From NCBI GenBank assembly GCA_947579605.1, contig OX388312.1:21971313-22035312 (forward strand): a stretch of 64,000 nt of DNA, written 5' to 3'. The position numbers and the translations under genes are program-made. Under the pieces are notes generated by a model that was not told the DNA's origin, searched no databases, and was given only the letters and a program-made list of their open reading frames with translations. How positions within the stretch are numbered: the stretch's first letter is position 1; the number at the start of each line of letters is the position of its first letter. Shown piece after piece: positions 48,081 to 57,664 of the stretch. Origin of the DNA: Athripsodes cinereus. Lineage: Eukaryota > Arthropoda > Insecta > Trichoptera > Leptoceridae.

Positions 48081-50058
48081 GTTTGATTTTAAAACTTTGT
48101 TATATTTTAGGACACTCTATATTCGTATGATAGCCCGCTGAATGTATTGCCTGCATCCATTTTGAAAATAATATCATAAGACATGGGTAGATTATGCAGA
48201 AATTTCATTCTGAGAAAGTTTTCACAATTTATTACAACTATATTCGTTGTTATAATTTATTTTCTTCTAATTTCGAAATAAAATTTCTTAAAACAATCAT
48301 AACTAATGTCGTAGGGAGTTAAATCCTAATAACATAACGCTGGGTGTAAAACAAAAACGCTAAAATTCTCTAGATTGGGCACCAAAAATCGTTAACCGGT
48401 TTTGTTGTTAATTATAATTATATTATAGCGTGTAAGCTATCTTACTTGTAGGATCTGCCGAGATGATATAGAAAGGTAGATGGATATATTCAGTGTTGAG
48501 GAATGCGGTTTATTCTGAATGACTCATATGTTTATGGTACGGAGAGGACGATTTCGACCGGCTATTACATTTGGAAGGAGTGATGTAATAGTATAGATTG
48601 TAGGATATAGATGGATAAGCATTCGATTTCCAAAAAAAACGTTAATAGGTATTCGAAAATATTATATATGATTTTTTTTGGAATTTATTTTGAAATTTTT
48701 TGATTTTATATTTAAATTGTTGAAAAAAAATTAAATATAAAATCACGCATGTGGGATATCCAGAAACTATGTATAATAACAAAAAATGTTATACACATGC
48801 AATAGTAATTATTACTCTTTGTGTCCATAAAAATTGATATATCCAGAGTGTGTGTACTGCACACCTTATCGCATAATCAAAAATGCTTAGGTACTTCTTA
48901 TTTCTTTTCTAGTTGTTTATCAGAATTTGAATGTGTATATGTATGAAATAAAAAAACTGAAGTTCTACTAGGTTCATTAAGAGAATTGATTGTACCGAAC
49001 AAACTCTAATAATAACGACATTGATTTACACTGGGCAGTACATACAAAATAATTATTTGCGGGTATTACAGGAAAGGATGTAGGGTCACACGTTATGTCT
49101 TTGCTTCCGATTTAGAAAGCGGAGATATGTCATGTAATTTATACGTTATGTGAAAACCGAATATCCTTAACGGAAGCTTACAGATGGTTGAAATTTGTAT
49201 TAGTGTTATTGGATCGTTAAAGGCATTACATGATTTTGATGTGATCATTATTTAGCCTACATACTTACGTGCTTGAATATTATTTTGAACTTGAAATTTG
49301 TGTGAAATTATGTCAGGTATTTAATGATATGAACATTTCGTATTTCTTGATCCCGTTGAATCATGCATAGACCTGTCGTCTCTATTACACACATTGAACT
49401 ATAATTCTGCTGGTTCATACCTCTAGAATGTTTAATGATAATTGACTAAAAAGTTCAAAACAATTTCATCAAAATGTTTTTGAAAACCTTATCAACCGTC
49501 TTTGACAACCTTTTTTTACCATTTCTTTGACAAAAAAAAATATCAGAAAGTGTCGTAAGAACTGGTGACTAAATTGGTGCATAATTGCTAAGAATGAAGA
49601 TGCGTACTTTAAAAGCAATTACCGAACCTATCATATATTCATTGCGATTTAGGGGTGAGAAATGGCGTGGGTAATGATTTAAATGGAAAGAAAAATACAT
49701 AGAAAATAAAGGCGAGTCATCGACCCCAGTGAATAGTAAAAACACTGTACGGATGAAATAATGGAAAGAGAGGAAGAAAAATATTCAGCCGAATGCTACA
49801 AAATGCTAGTAGTGTTTTTCCAATTGTTTTTTTTTCGCTCCAATATTAGAAATGTAAGTCAATCTTTGCTATAAACTGTACGTGTTACGCTATCTAGGTT
49901 TTTAACCCTTGTCAGTTTCATGAATGACATTTAGTTTTTTTATTGTATAAAATATGTTGATGAATAAAAAAACACAGTTTTTTATCGAATGATTTGTTAG
50001 CATTTTTATATCATGTTTTTTTTTTTCTCTTACAGCCTAAATATTACTTTAATTTAAT
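48081..50058. other. AT-rich DNA, one small hairpin
   Basis: A 14-bp perfect stem (gattttatatttaa / ttaaatataaaatc) is at 48702-48715 and 48731-48744. No gene or known repeat is otherwise supported. Confidence 0.45.
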
Positions 50059-50104
50059 GTGAAAAGTGTATAAGGTTGTAGTTGGGTTTATTACAAAACC
50101 CTGA
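50059..50104 (+). mobile_element. SINE 3'-tail fragment (family 1, copy D)
   Basis: gtgaaaagtgtataaggttg followed by tagttgggtttattacaaaa and ccctgatg is the last 45 bp of the family, with a few changes. Only the tail is present, followed by an A-rich stretch. Confidence 0.6.
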
Positions 50105-50379
50105 TGTATCTTTTTAAAAAAAAAGTTTTACAATTTCCTATCGTGAAAACAATGCTTTTATTTATTTGCTTTTTATAATTTTTCTTGAAAACACATGGTA
50201 AAAACAATCATCCACCGTTCAGAGCAATTTGAAAGCCATGAAATCAAAGCTTTTTACTGACCTGATATCAAATATTTAAACGTTGTCAAAGAAATGGTAT
50301 ATTGTAAAAGAGATTCCTATGCATTTGAGTTATATATTTTTTTGTTTTTTTTTTTTAAAGATGTTTTTTTTTTTTAAAT

Positions 50380-50521
50380 GGGTTTTGTTATAAACCCAAA
50401 TACAACCTTATACACCTTTCACAGTAAAAGGGGAGTGAAAGGGGAGTTTGCCGATTAAATTATTCCGAGATTCATTTCATCGTGAAAGGGGAGTTTGCCG
50501 ATTAAATTATTCCGAGATTCA
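50380..50521 (-). mobile_element. tRNA-derived SINE with internal 47-bp tandem duplication (family 1, copy E)
   Basis: The 3' part matches copies A and C closely. The body then contains the 40-bp unit gtgaaaggggagtttgccga plus ttaaattattccgagattca twice (50435-50474 and 50482-50521), separated by 7 bp. The attached non-SINE part (attaaattattccgag) is duplicated with it, so the duplication happened after insertion. It arose by slippage or unequal exchange. Confidence 0.75.
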
Positions 50522-50633
50522 CAGCAACAAAGGATTATTAGAATGAATAATAAATTGAATAAATAAATATCCCCTTAACATTCACAGGTTTATCAGAACA
50601 ACCAAATCCAAAAAAGATAGGTTTAGTTTTAAC

Positions 50634-50857
50634 TTATTCACTGTGTCGGTGTTTAGGTAGTAGAATTCCATATCGAAATAAATAAAACAAGCGTTTTATT
50701 CCACTAATGATTTAATCGGTGAGAGAGACGTCTTTCGTCTTATGAGGACATTGTCATCAATCATGTCAGAGATTGACAATGTCCTCATAAGACGAAAGAC
50801 GTCTCTCTCACCGATTAAATCATTAGTAGAATAAAACGATTGTTTTATTTATTTCGA
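50634..50857 (+). mobile_element. Hairpin element family, intact copy 2 (83-bp palindrome arms)
   Basis: The element opens ttattcactgtgtcggtgtt with the same 34-bp leader as copy 1. It continues as a palindrome with arms 50673-50755 and 50775-50857, 83 bp, two mismatches, around a 19-base loop. The direct repeat tttagttttaac at 50622-50633 and 50858-50869 is a 12-bp target duplication and fixes both ends. Between copies the arms differ at about eight positions, and nearly all of those changes are mirrored on the other arm. There is no coding capacity. A transcript would give a long hairpin suitable for Dicer processing. Confidence 0.88.
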
Positions 50858-50869
50858 TTTAGTTTTAAC

Positions 50870-52039
50870 ATTGATTTACAATTTTTAACGAAAATAATTA
50901 TGATTTAAAAAAATTAACGAAATGTTTTTTGTATTAAAAATATATGGTAAAGGAAAGTGTATTTGTTTTTTAAATTTTATATATGACGGGAGTTAAATTG
51001 TATATACCCAAGCAAACATACAAAATGTCCGAAGAGATGATTGATTGTTTTATTTATCGTATTTTGTTCATTTAGCAACAGACCCATATTTTGTCATTTG
51101 GAAAATGTAACGATTTTGTATTTTACGAGATAAATCCGTCATAGATTTTATTATATTATTTTACACATACATTTTCAGGACCGTTTTGAAAATACCTTTT
51201 GTTCCTGGTAGATTAATACCTAGGTACTTCGCTCTAAGTACTACTGGGAAAAATATGATCTACTTATGCCATAAAGATAACATACCGCTTTTAATAAGAA
51301 TTACTGAAAAAAATCTCTCAAATCTTTTATACAAGATATTGATGTTTTTCACAAAAGTTTTAATACAATTCCGTGAACTGTACTACTAACTTCCAAACAT
51401 AATAATCAGTATCTTACCTTTTTACATCTTACAAGTCGAGGAATTTTCTTAAATAACAATGGAAATATTATTATAAGGCAAAATATCTCAGTTGATACTC
51501 CATCTGGTTATGAAAAATATAACATTTTTACACGTTTAGTGGGAAATTGTAACACAAGCAATAGTTAATAATGAAAGTTGGAAGCTAAAACCAAAAACAG
51601 GTCCTTCGGCGGTTGGTTTTTCAAAATAATAGTACTTGTGATTAGTATCAGCTCATTGAAAAGTTGCCGGGAACTTCTCCCAGGAAATAAACGAATTCAA
51701 TAAATTTAAAATTAACGTTATAGGAAAAAAGATGTACATAATTTTATAATTTTTTTAACGGATGTAAATTAACTCTTTTATCCCTTATACCCATCTCTGT
51801 TATTAAGTTTATTTTTCCTAGAACCATTGGCAACAATCTTTCTTTATTACGGATGCATAAAATCAAATGGATTTCCATCTTTATTAAGAATACAAGACTA
51901 GCAGCATTATTATTATTATATTACCTAGTAGAGAAGTAGTTAGCCACAGACTTGTGCAAATGTACACATATCACTGTCTCAGTGCAATATCGTACAATCT
52001 TTAAACAAGATATACTGTAACAAAATCCCGTATACATGG
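50870..52039. other. AT-rich DNA, nothing recognised
   Basis: The frame at 51186-51389 shows no domain. No repeats recognised. Confidence 0.45.
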
Positions 52040-52140
52040 ACATCCTCTCCATACCAATAAAAATAAGACTGGGTGGCACACCTCATCGCTGAGTTTAAGA
52101 TGTTATTTGCCTTGTATATACGTGATGATTTTTGAATACC
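52040..52140 (+). repeat. CCATCACGGCAT repeat family, second-half fragment
   Basis: The blocks gacatcctctccataccaat, gactgggtggcacacctcat and cgctgagtttaagatgtta correspond to the middle of the long copies. The core motif itself is not kept upstream. Confidence 0.5.
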
Positions 52141-52298
52141 TTAATAATTTAAAAAAAGCAGGTTACATATTAGATTGTGGATTTTTGAAAATATGTCCAT
52201 TATCATGATTTTTTTCTTTTTATTTATCTTTTAAGCATGTTCCTCGTTTTTCTCAGTCATAAGTGTCGTGTGTTTTATTATATGGTTATTATACATGA

Positions 52299-52625
52299 TG
52301 TCTGTCTGAAGAAGACAAAAAGAGACTAGAAGCGTTTAAGATTAGGAGAATTTTGTCTTTTTTCTTAAGGGATGACATCTCAAATTATGAAATTCTTAAC
52401 AGAATCGAAGGAAATAAGCACTTGCTCGAGAGCATCTTAGATCATATATTGCATAAGTATTGCATCATGGCAACCTCCAACAAAAAATAATAGGGAAAAT
52501 CACAGATGCCTCCATGCTGAGACGACTTCAACGATCTATGTAAGAATATGTGCTGCGGAGCTTACGAAGATCTAAAGACGATTGCACACCAAGACAGAGC
52601 TCAATGAAAAGAAAGATGTTGGATT
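52299..52625 (+). pseudogene. Decayed LINE RT C-terminal remnant
   Basis: In one frame the translation gives CLSEEDKKRLEAFKIRRIL, then DDISNYEILNRIEGNKHLLE, then after three stops CCGAYEDLKTIAHQDRAQ. This follows the common insect LINE end in which EDxxRLEAFE, a short VxNxEVLxRI helix and a final GSYxELKRLAxxR segment occur in this order. The closing segment is related to that at 1824-2021, so both are remnants of the same broad family. The RGRPR part between is too decayed to read. Confidence 0.65.
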
Positions 52626-53309
52626 TTGTTGCAAACTAATTCACCAAACTGAAATGAAAGAGAGATACAAAAGGATCATCTCACGATTAGCAGGCCTAGC
52701 TGTCTTTTTATAATTTTGGGGGTCTTTCTGGTGGGTAAATTAAAAAACAAGAATGTGATACTATAATTACTGTTATCTTTTGGACTTTCATAGCTTTATT
52801 ATTCTCAACTAAACGAATCAAATGACTTATTTAACTAAAGATGTACACATTTTGAAATAGCACACTATTGCACTAAGGCAACTACGGATAGATAGATAGA
52901 TTATGTTGAATAATAAATTATTATATGCCTAATGTAGAGAGTTGTATGGAATAGTCGCGGCTTTAGGTGGTTATTGTAGTGGTGGTAGTAATAAATGAAT
53001 TATTTATTTTTTCCGTTTCCCGTTTTTCTCCGCTATAGGAATAATAATAATAACTTGTAGTTTTCCCCCTCTTAGTCCCGTGTTAATTGTAGCCAGAGGC
53101 GCTATGATTCTCTTTAGTTTGATTAATGTTCCTTCGGGATTACACAGTATGAACTTTATATAGTTATAATATACCTAGTGTATATAGGAATATTTGCCAT
53201 AAAAACTGCCATTACTTGCTCTACCAGAATGATTGTATCAATAATGTGTTACCAGTTAATCATTAATTCAACTCGTTAATCCGTTACGACAACGATTTTT
53301 TGCTATGTG

Positions 53310-53362
53310 TAATTAGTCTGCTGGTTGTCCTTTATTTGGAAATGCCGTGATGGTATGAATAA
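53310..53362 (-). repeat. CCATCACGGCAT repeat family, fragment
   Basis: Plus-strand gtctgctggttgtcctttat and aaatgccgtgatggtatg are the inverse of the first block of the family. Confidence 0.45.
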
Positions 53363-53639
53363 ATAAATACAACTAAACAATTTTGAATGTTTTTAAACGA
53401 GCATTCCACAATGCACTTCTCTTACTTGATAATAATATTTCGCGATGATTTTAGCAAACCTTTACTATTGAAGTAATCAATTTACAAAAAGTTAACCTCA
53501 TGAAGCTTTTTTCAATGAAAGTTAACTTTATAATTTATAATTATAAAAATTGGTGTGGAGCTCTCTGCAATGAATAGATCTTCTCCAGTTTTTTATATTA
53601 AAAGGCCCTGTAAAATGCAGATTTTTGTTAAAAATTATG

Positions 53640-53810
53640 GATGGTATATTTAACATCTTCAGTTCAGCAATAATGTACGTCATTCATCCTGAATGTCTTT
53701 TATTATTATTACCATGGAGGCAACATTTTGCATGTTAATTACATACATACGTCTAGTCTACTGGCTAATCTACTTGTGGGAAAAACTGTGATGGTAGTTA
53801 AAGAGAGATA
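53640..53810 (-). repeat. CCATCACGGCAT repeat family, partial copy
   Basis: Plus-strand ttcagttcagcaataatgta, catcctgaatgtcttttatt, gtctactggctaatctactt and actgtgatggtag follow the first two thirds of the family in inverse order. Together with the copy at 53310 it makes two same-orientation fragments within 500 bp. Confidence 0.5.
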
Positions 53811-54209
53811 GATAAAAAAAAAACATTTAATCGTAATTTTAACGGAAGTTCATTAACTCGTTAATCGCTTAGCCAAACTCTGTCAACTGTCATTACTTTA
53901 CATGAATCATTTAATCAATAAAGTGGTACTATATTGTATACCTTCGCAGTGGCACATATTATTATTATTATTTCTATTGTCAATATGACACACGTATTAT
54001 TAGACGTGATTAATGAGAGTGTAGCACAATAATGGTTCTTATATTCCCATGTTCTCATACCATCCAACCTGTCTATCATCTATCCATATACATTATATAT
54101 TAGAATATTATTAGTTATTATATGCTACCAGTGTCGGGATAAAAACGAAGATCTAACATAATCGAATGAAGGGACCTTTGATTATAATAAATTGTTATAT
54201 CATCCAACA

Positions 54210-54300
54210 CTCCGGAATTGATTGTCTCTGGAGCTTAGACAGGCTACGGATCTAAGGACTTTCAGAAGAGACCTTAAACATTTTTTATTTTTTTTTACTT
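54210..54300 (+). pseudogene. LINE polyprotein C-terminal tail
   Basis: The translation LSLELRQATDLRTFRRDLKH followed by FLF matches the closing helix of CR1/L2-group proteins (LP..LR.....TFRR.LK..LF). The usual NSLP start is broken by a stop. The AT-rich sequence to about 54480 would be its 3' UTR. It belongs to the same broad group as the element at 55403-57664 but is a separate family member. Confidence 0.5.
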
Positions 54301-54500
54301 AATATTATTGATAATTATATCGTGTTTTAACATTCTTGACATAAATACATATTGTATCCTAAGTATTTGAAGTCATACAACATATAATAAATGTTATTTC
54401 TGACGTGGATTCTATTATAAATCCGAAGTTCTTATTTAATTAATTTATTTTTTTGTATTTATATTATGACGTGGATGTTATGTTCTAGAATTGTAGAATT

Positions 54501-54617
54501 AATGGTTTGTACAGTATATTTGAGGTATATTGGCACGTAAATGGTTTGTACAGTATATTTGAGGTATATTGGCACGTAAATGGTTTGTACAGTATATTTG
54601 AGGTAAATTGGCACGTA
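54501..54617. repeat. 39-bp minisatellite, three units
   Basis: Units start at 54501, 54540 and 54579. Each reads aatggtttgtacagtatatt and continues tgaggtatattggcacgta. Two are identical and the third has one change (gaggtaaatt). The period is a multiple of three, so both strands remain open across it (63 and 77 codons). That is a by-product and not evidence of coding. Confidence 0.9.
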
Positions 54618-54698
54618 AATGACACGCTCACGTTGTCCACTAATAATAATAGGATTAATTACAAAATTTATTGGCTGATTAACCAAGTGCACGTGTAG

Positions 54699-55402
54699 AT
54701 TTACACAAACTATTGACCATCTGATACACGAGTGTCCCGCACACGCATTTAATGTAGAACTTCAGACCTGACTCGCTCTTTTGGATAATGCGATCAAGTG
54801 ACTGCAAATTTAGAGGTCAAATTGTGAGTGACCATGACAAGAATGAGTGTTTTTAAGATAATATATAAATACGATAAAATATCAAATAAATTGTAATTTT
54901 GGAGGGAAGAATCTAAAATTTATCTTGTCAAAAGTATGGTGTAGATCACACATACATTTTATGCATGCGATGGTTAAACACGCCCATAGGATACCCAAAT
55001 CAAATTTTAAGTATACTTGATAAATTATTCGTTTGAGAATGGATTGTGTCTTGTATCTAATATATTTCTTCTTTACTTAAGTGGTCAGCTGTAAGAAGCT
55101 TATGCGGGACACTCTCTAGAGATTTAGTCCTTTCGGTTGAAAATTCCGTATAACAAAGATTCTATTAACCTTTTTTCCTAACCCCTGAATAGTGAACTAG
55201 AAACATGTTTTTAAATCTGAATACACTCGGATCAACTCTCATTGATAATTTAAAGTATGAAAAAGAGACTCTAATAACTTAAAACAAAAAACTGTTCCAA
55301 AGTTTTGTTTAAATTATACTATTTAAAAGTTCAAGGTTATTTTTGGGGTGGTTTTTTTTCACTTATTTTAGAGGCATTAACTATGTAACAATTACGAGAC
55401 AT
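54699..55402. other. AT-rich DNA, nothing recognised
   Basis: No frame, repeat or RNA-like structure is supported between the minisatellite and the CR1/L2 composite. Confidence 0.5.
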
Positions 55403-55454
55403 TTTCAAATAAAATATTTAAACTTGAATCACTATGTTTATTTGTTACATTAAT

Positions 55455-55566
55455 TAATAATAATAATAATAATCGGACTATTTATATGTGGCGCCGTTTA
55501 ATGATCCGTGACCATCTCAAGGGCGCCGTGACTTCTCCCGAACAGTAGTGTTTTCAACTTGGTTCT
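55455..55566 (-). pseudogene. Second CR1/L2-like C-terminus and 3' tail
   Basis: The minus strand encodes TKLKTLLFGRSHGAL, equivalent to the QLKTYLFKKSHG end of the large frame, then a stem-loop at 55490-55527 and a (TTA)n tail. It lies directly downstream of the (ATA)n tail of the main element, so two LINE 3' ends are arranged in tandem. Confidence 0.7.
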
Positions 55567-55601
55567 ATTATTATTATTATTATTATTTGGATGATTTGTA
55601 A

Positions 55602-55639
55602 AGCGCCGTTTTGTGAAAAAAATCCACCTCAAGGGCGCT
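55602..55639 (-). promoter_or_regulatory. 3'-terminal stem-loop of the CR1/L2-like element
   Basis: On the element strand AGCGCCC and GGCGCT form an outer stem, and GTGG / TTCAC gives an inner one, followed closely by an (ATA)n tail. Comparable structures at 55490-55527, 38828-38862 and 63294-63326 keep both stems with compensating changes. In related LINEs the 3' end structure is the recognition site for the RT. Confidence 0.65.
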
Positions 55640-55648
55640 CTTTGCTAA

Positions 55649-57643
55649 CTAAGGTTGTGCTTGAATTATTCCGTGAGATTTCTTGAATAGATAAGTTTTC
55701 AGTTGGTTCTTGAAACGAGATATGTCCTGCGTTTCTCTGATCGTTTGTGGAAGCCTGTTCCAGACTACAGGTGCAGATATTGCAAAAGCACGCTCCACGT
55801 ACACTGGTTTCGATACAGTACTGGTCACCTCCAATTTAGTTGTTATATCTTGACAAGACCTAAGTGTTGTCTGTCTATGACTTAACGCCTGTCTACCACA
55901 GAGTTCCATGATATATTCTGGGGCCATAGCATGAAGTGCCTTAAATACTGTCAAACACACTTTAAATTCAACTCTCTCCGGACATCTGAGCCAGTGAAGA
56001 GATTGAAGGGTGGCGGATATGTGTGAAGAGCGATTCAGTTGATAAATGAAACGTGCAGCCGCATTAAAAACGGACTGAATTCTCTGGAGTTGATATTGTG
56101 GAAGATTTGCGAGGATGCCATTGCAGTAATCCAATCGTGATACGACGAATGAGTTAATTATGGTTTTAGCTCCGTCGGTTGATATATTTTTCCTTATATT
56201 CTTGAGCTGCCTTAAAGTATAAAAACCACTACTAACAGTAGATGATATGTGTTTCTCCATCGTAAGGGCGTTATCAAGATGCGCTCCGAGGAACTTAACG
56301 TGGTTAGATGGGACTATGTCCACGTTTTGTACACGAATAGGGTCAGCGTTTATGAGATGTTGTCTTCGTGGAGACGCTATCCAGAGAAATTCAGTTTTGG
56401 TGGGGTTGATTTTAAGCATATTGTTAGACATCCAGGATGAAATGTCCGTTATGCACGAAACGACTTCTTGCTCAAGAGCAGATTTGGATTCCGGGGTGCA
56501 TGATTTAAAGAAAATGCGATCGTCTGCATAACAATATGTTGTAAAGCCTAAGTTTTGAATAACATACTCTAATTGATTCGTGTATAAGTTGAACAAGATT
56601 GGTCCAAGAACAGAACCCTGTGGAACTCCATATAACGTAGAGTGTTTTCTGGATGTTGTGTTATTAAATTTGACTTCATATTCTCGGTTGGATAGGTATG
56701 AAGACATCCACGTTAAAACCCTGTCCCCAATGCCGAACTCATGCTCTAGCTTTGAGAGAAGTATACTATGATCAACCGTGTCAAAAGCTGCACTCATATC
56801 GAGGAAAGACACTAGTGTTAGTTCGGCATTTCCCATGCGAGATATTAGGTCTGATACAGTTCTTATGAGTATCGTTTCAGTGGAGTGAAACTGCCGATAG
56901 CCAGATTGGTTTTTTGCAAGAAGATTCGTCACATTAAGGAACTTTGTCAATTGATCACACACAATTCGTTCTAGTAGTTTTGACAGGGAGCACAGGTTTG
57001 TTATTGGACGGTAGTTGCCGGGACAATTAGAGTCTAGGTTGTGTTTTTTTAGTATTGGTTTGACTATTGATTTTTTAAAGTTGCAAGAAAGTATGCCATT
57101 AGATAGTGAAAGGTTTACTATATTAGTGATTACTGGAGTGAGGATATCGACACAGATTTTCATTAGCCATGTGGGAAGAGAATCGAGTTCAGATTGTTTG
57201 TTTGGCTGTTGGAGAACGAATTTTTTCACTTCTTCTTCCGAGAGCATTCTAAATTGTTGAAGTGTTGAACTTGGTGGAGCAGAGAGAGATGAGGTGTTCT
57301 TAGTATAAGAATGTGAGACAGATGTTGATCGGATGTTTTCGATCTTTTCATTGAAATAGTCTGCAACTTCATTCGCGTTCAAATCAGAATCTATATTAGA
57401 TTGAATGCTCTTGCCACATATTTTGTTGATATTATTCCATAGCTGTTTAGGATTATGCTTATTGGATTCTAATTTGTCACACCAGTATTCACTCTTTTTC
57501 TTATTTAGTGTTCTAAACGTGGTTGTGGACTGATTCACCCTCAGATCTGTGGGCAGTCTGTTCCAGACGGATGGCGCGGCGGCTCTGAAGCTCCTTTCTG
57601 CAAATTTGGACAAAATTTGTAACAAATAAACATAGTGATTCAA
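55649..57643 (-). CDS. CR1/L2-like LINE reverse transcriptase, chimeric N-terminus
   Basis: The protein is an RT that would copy LINE RNA into a nicked chromosome. Of its 664 residues, 150-664 have the normal CR1/L2 order: LDSLPTWLMK (153-162), NYRPI (210-214), FLDMSAAFDTVDH (280-292, catalytic Asp 282), GVPQGSVLGP (339-348), YADD (372-375, catalytic Asp pair), then connector and C-terminal SAPVVWNRLP ... FKNQLKTYLF. The apurinic endonuclease domain is missing. Residues 14-45 (KFAERSFRAAAPSVWNRLP, TTTFRTL) are instead the C-terminal end of another such protein, joined near residue 46 to the normal NKKKSEYW segment. The Met used as start lies in the 47-bp inverted repeat. The open frame suggests a recent copy, but it lacks what is needed for autonomous movement. 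Five short plus-strand frames inside it are shadows. Confidence 0.88.
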   Translation of the reverse strand: MNHYVYLLQILSKFAERSFRAAAPSVWNRLPTDLRVNQSTTTFRTLNKKKSEYWCDKLESNKHNPKQLWNNINKICGKSIQSNIDSDLNANEVADYFNEKIENIRSTSVSHSYTKNTSSLSAPPSSTLQQFRMLSEEEVKKFVLQQPNKQSELDSLPTWLMKICVDILTPVITNIVNLSLSNGILSCNFKKSIVKPILKKHNLDSNCPGNYRPITNLCSLSKLLERIVCDQLTKFLNVTNLLAKNQSGYRQFHSTETILIRTVSDLISRMGNAELTLVSFLDMSAAFDTVDHSILLSKLEHEFGIGDRVLTWMSSYLSNREYEVKFNNTTSRKHSTLYGVPQGSVLGPILFNLYTNQLEYVIQNLGFTTYCYADDRIFFKSCTPESKSALEQEVVSCITDISSWMSNNMLKINPTKTEFLWIASPRRQHLINADPIRVQNVDIVPSNHVKFLGAHLDNALTMEKHISSTVSSGFYTLRQLKNIRKNISTDGAKTIINSFVVSRLDYCNGILANLPQYQLQRIQSVFNAAARFIYQLNRSSHISATLQSLHWLRCPERVEFKVCLTVFKALHAMAPEYIMELCGRQALSHRQTTLRSCQDITTKLEVTSTVSKPVYVERAFAISAPVVWNRLPQTIRETQDISRFKNQLKTYLFKKSHGIIQAQP

Positions 57644-57664
57644 GTTTAAATATTTTATTTGAAA

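Larger units (their letters stand above)
55403..57664 (-). mobile_element. Composite CR1/L2-like LINE flanked by a 47-bp inverted repeat
   Basis: The edges 55403-55449 and 57618-57664 are a perfect 47-bp inverted repeat (core aaacttgaatcactatgttt). From right to left on the minus strand follow a piece of a LINE C-terminus, a long RT frame, its 3' stem-loop and (ATA)n tail, then a second LINE C-terminal piece with its own 3' stem-loop and tail. It is therefore at least three joined LINE segments in one orientation. Template switching during reverse transcription, or nested insertion, could produce it. The inverted repeat is not expected from ordinary LINE insertion. Confidence 0.8.

Noticed and set aside
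54459..54698. Frames with a 13-residue repeat on both strands
   Set aside because: They are produced by the 39-bp minisatellite whose period is divisible by three.
56247..57260. Several plus-strand frames of 60-94 codons
   Set aside because: All are shadows of the minus-strand RT frame.
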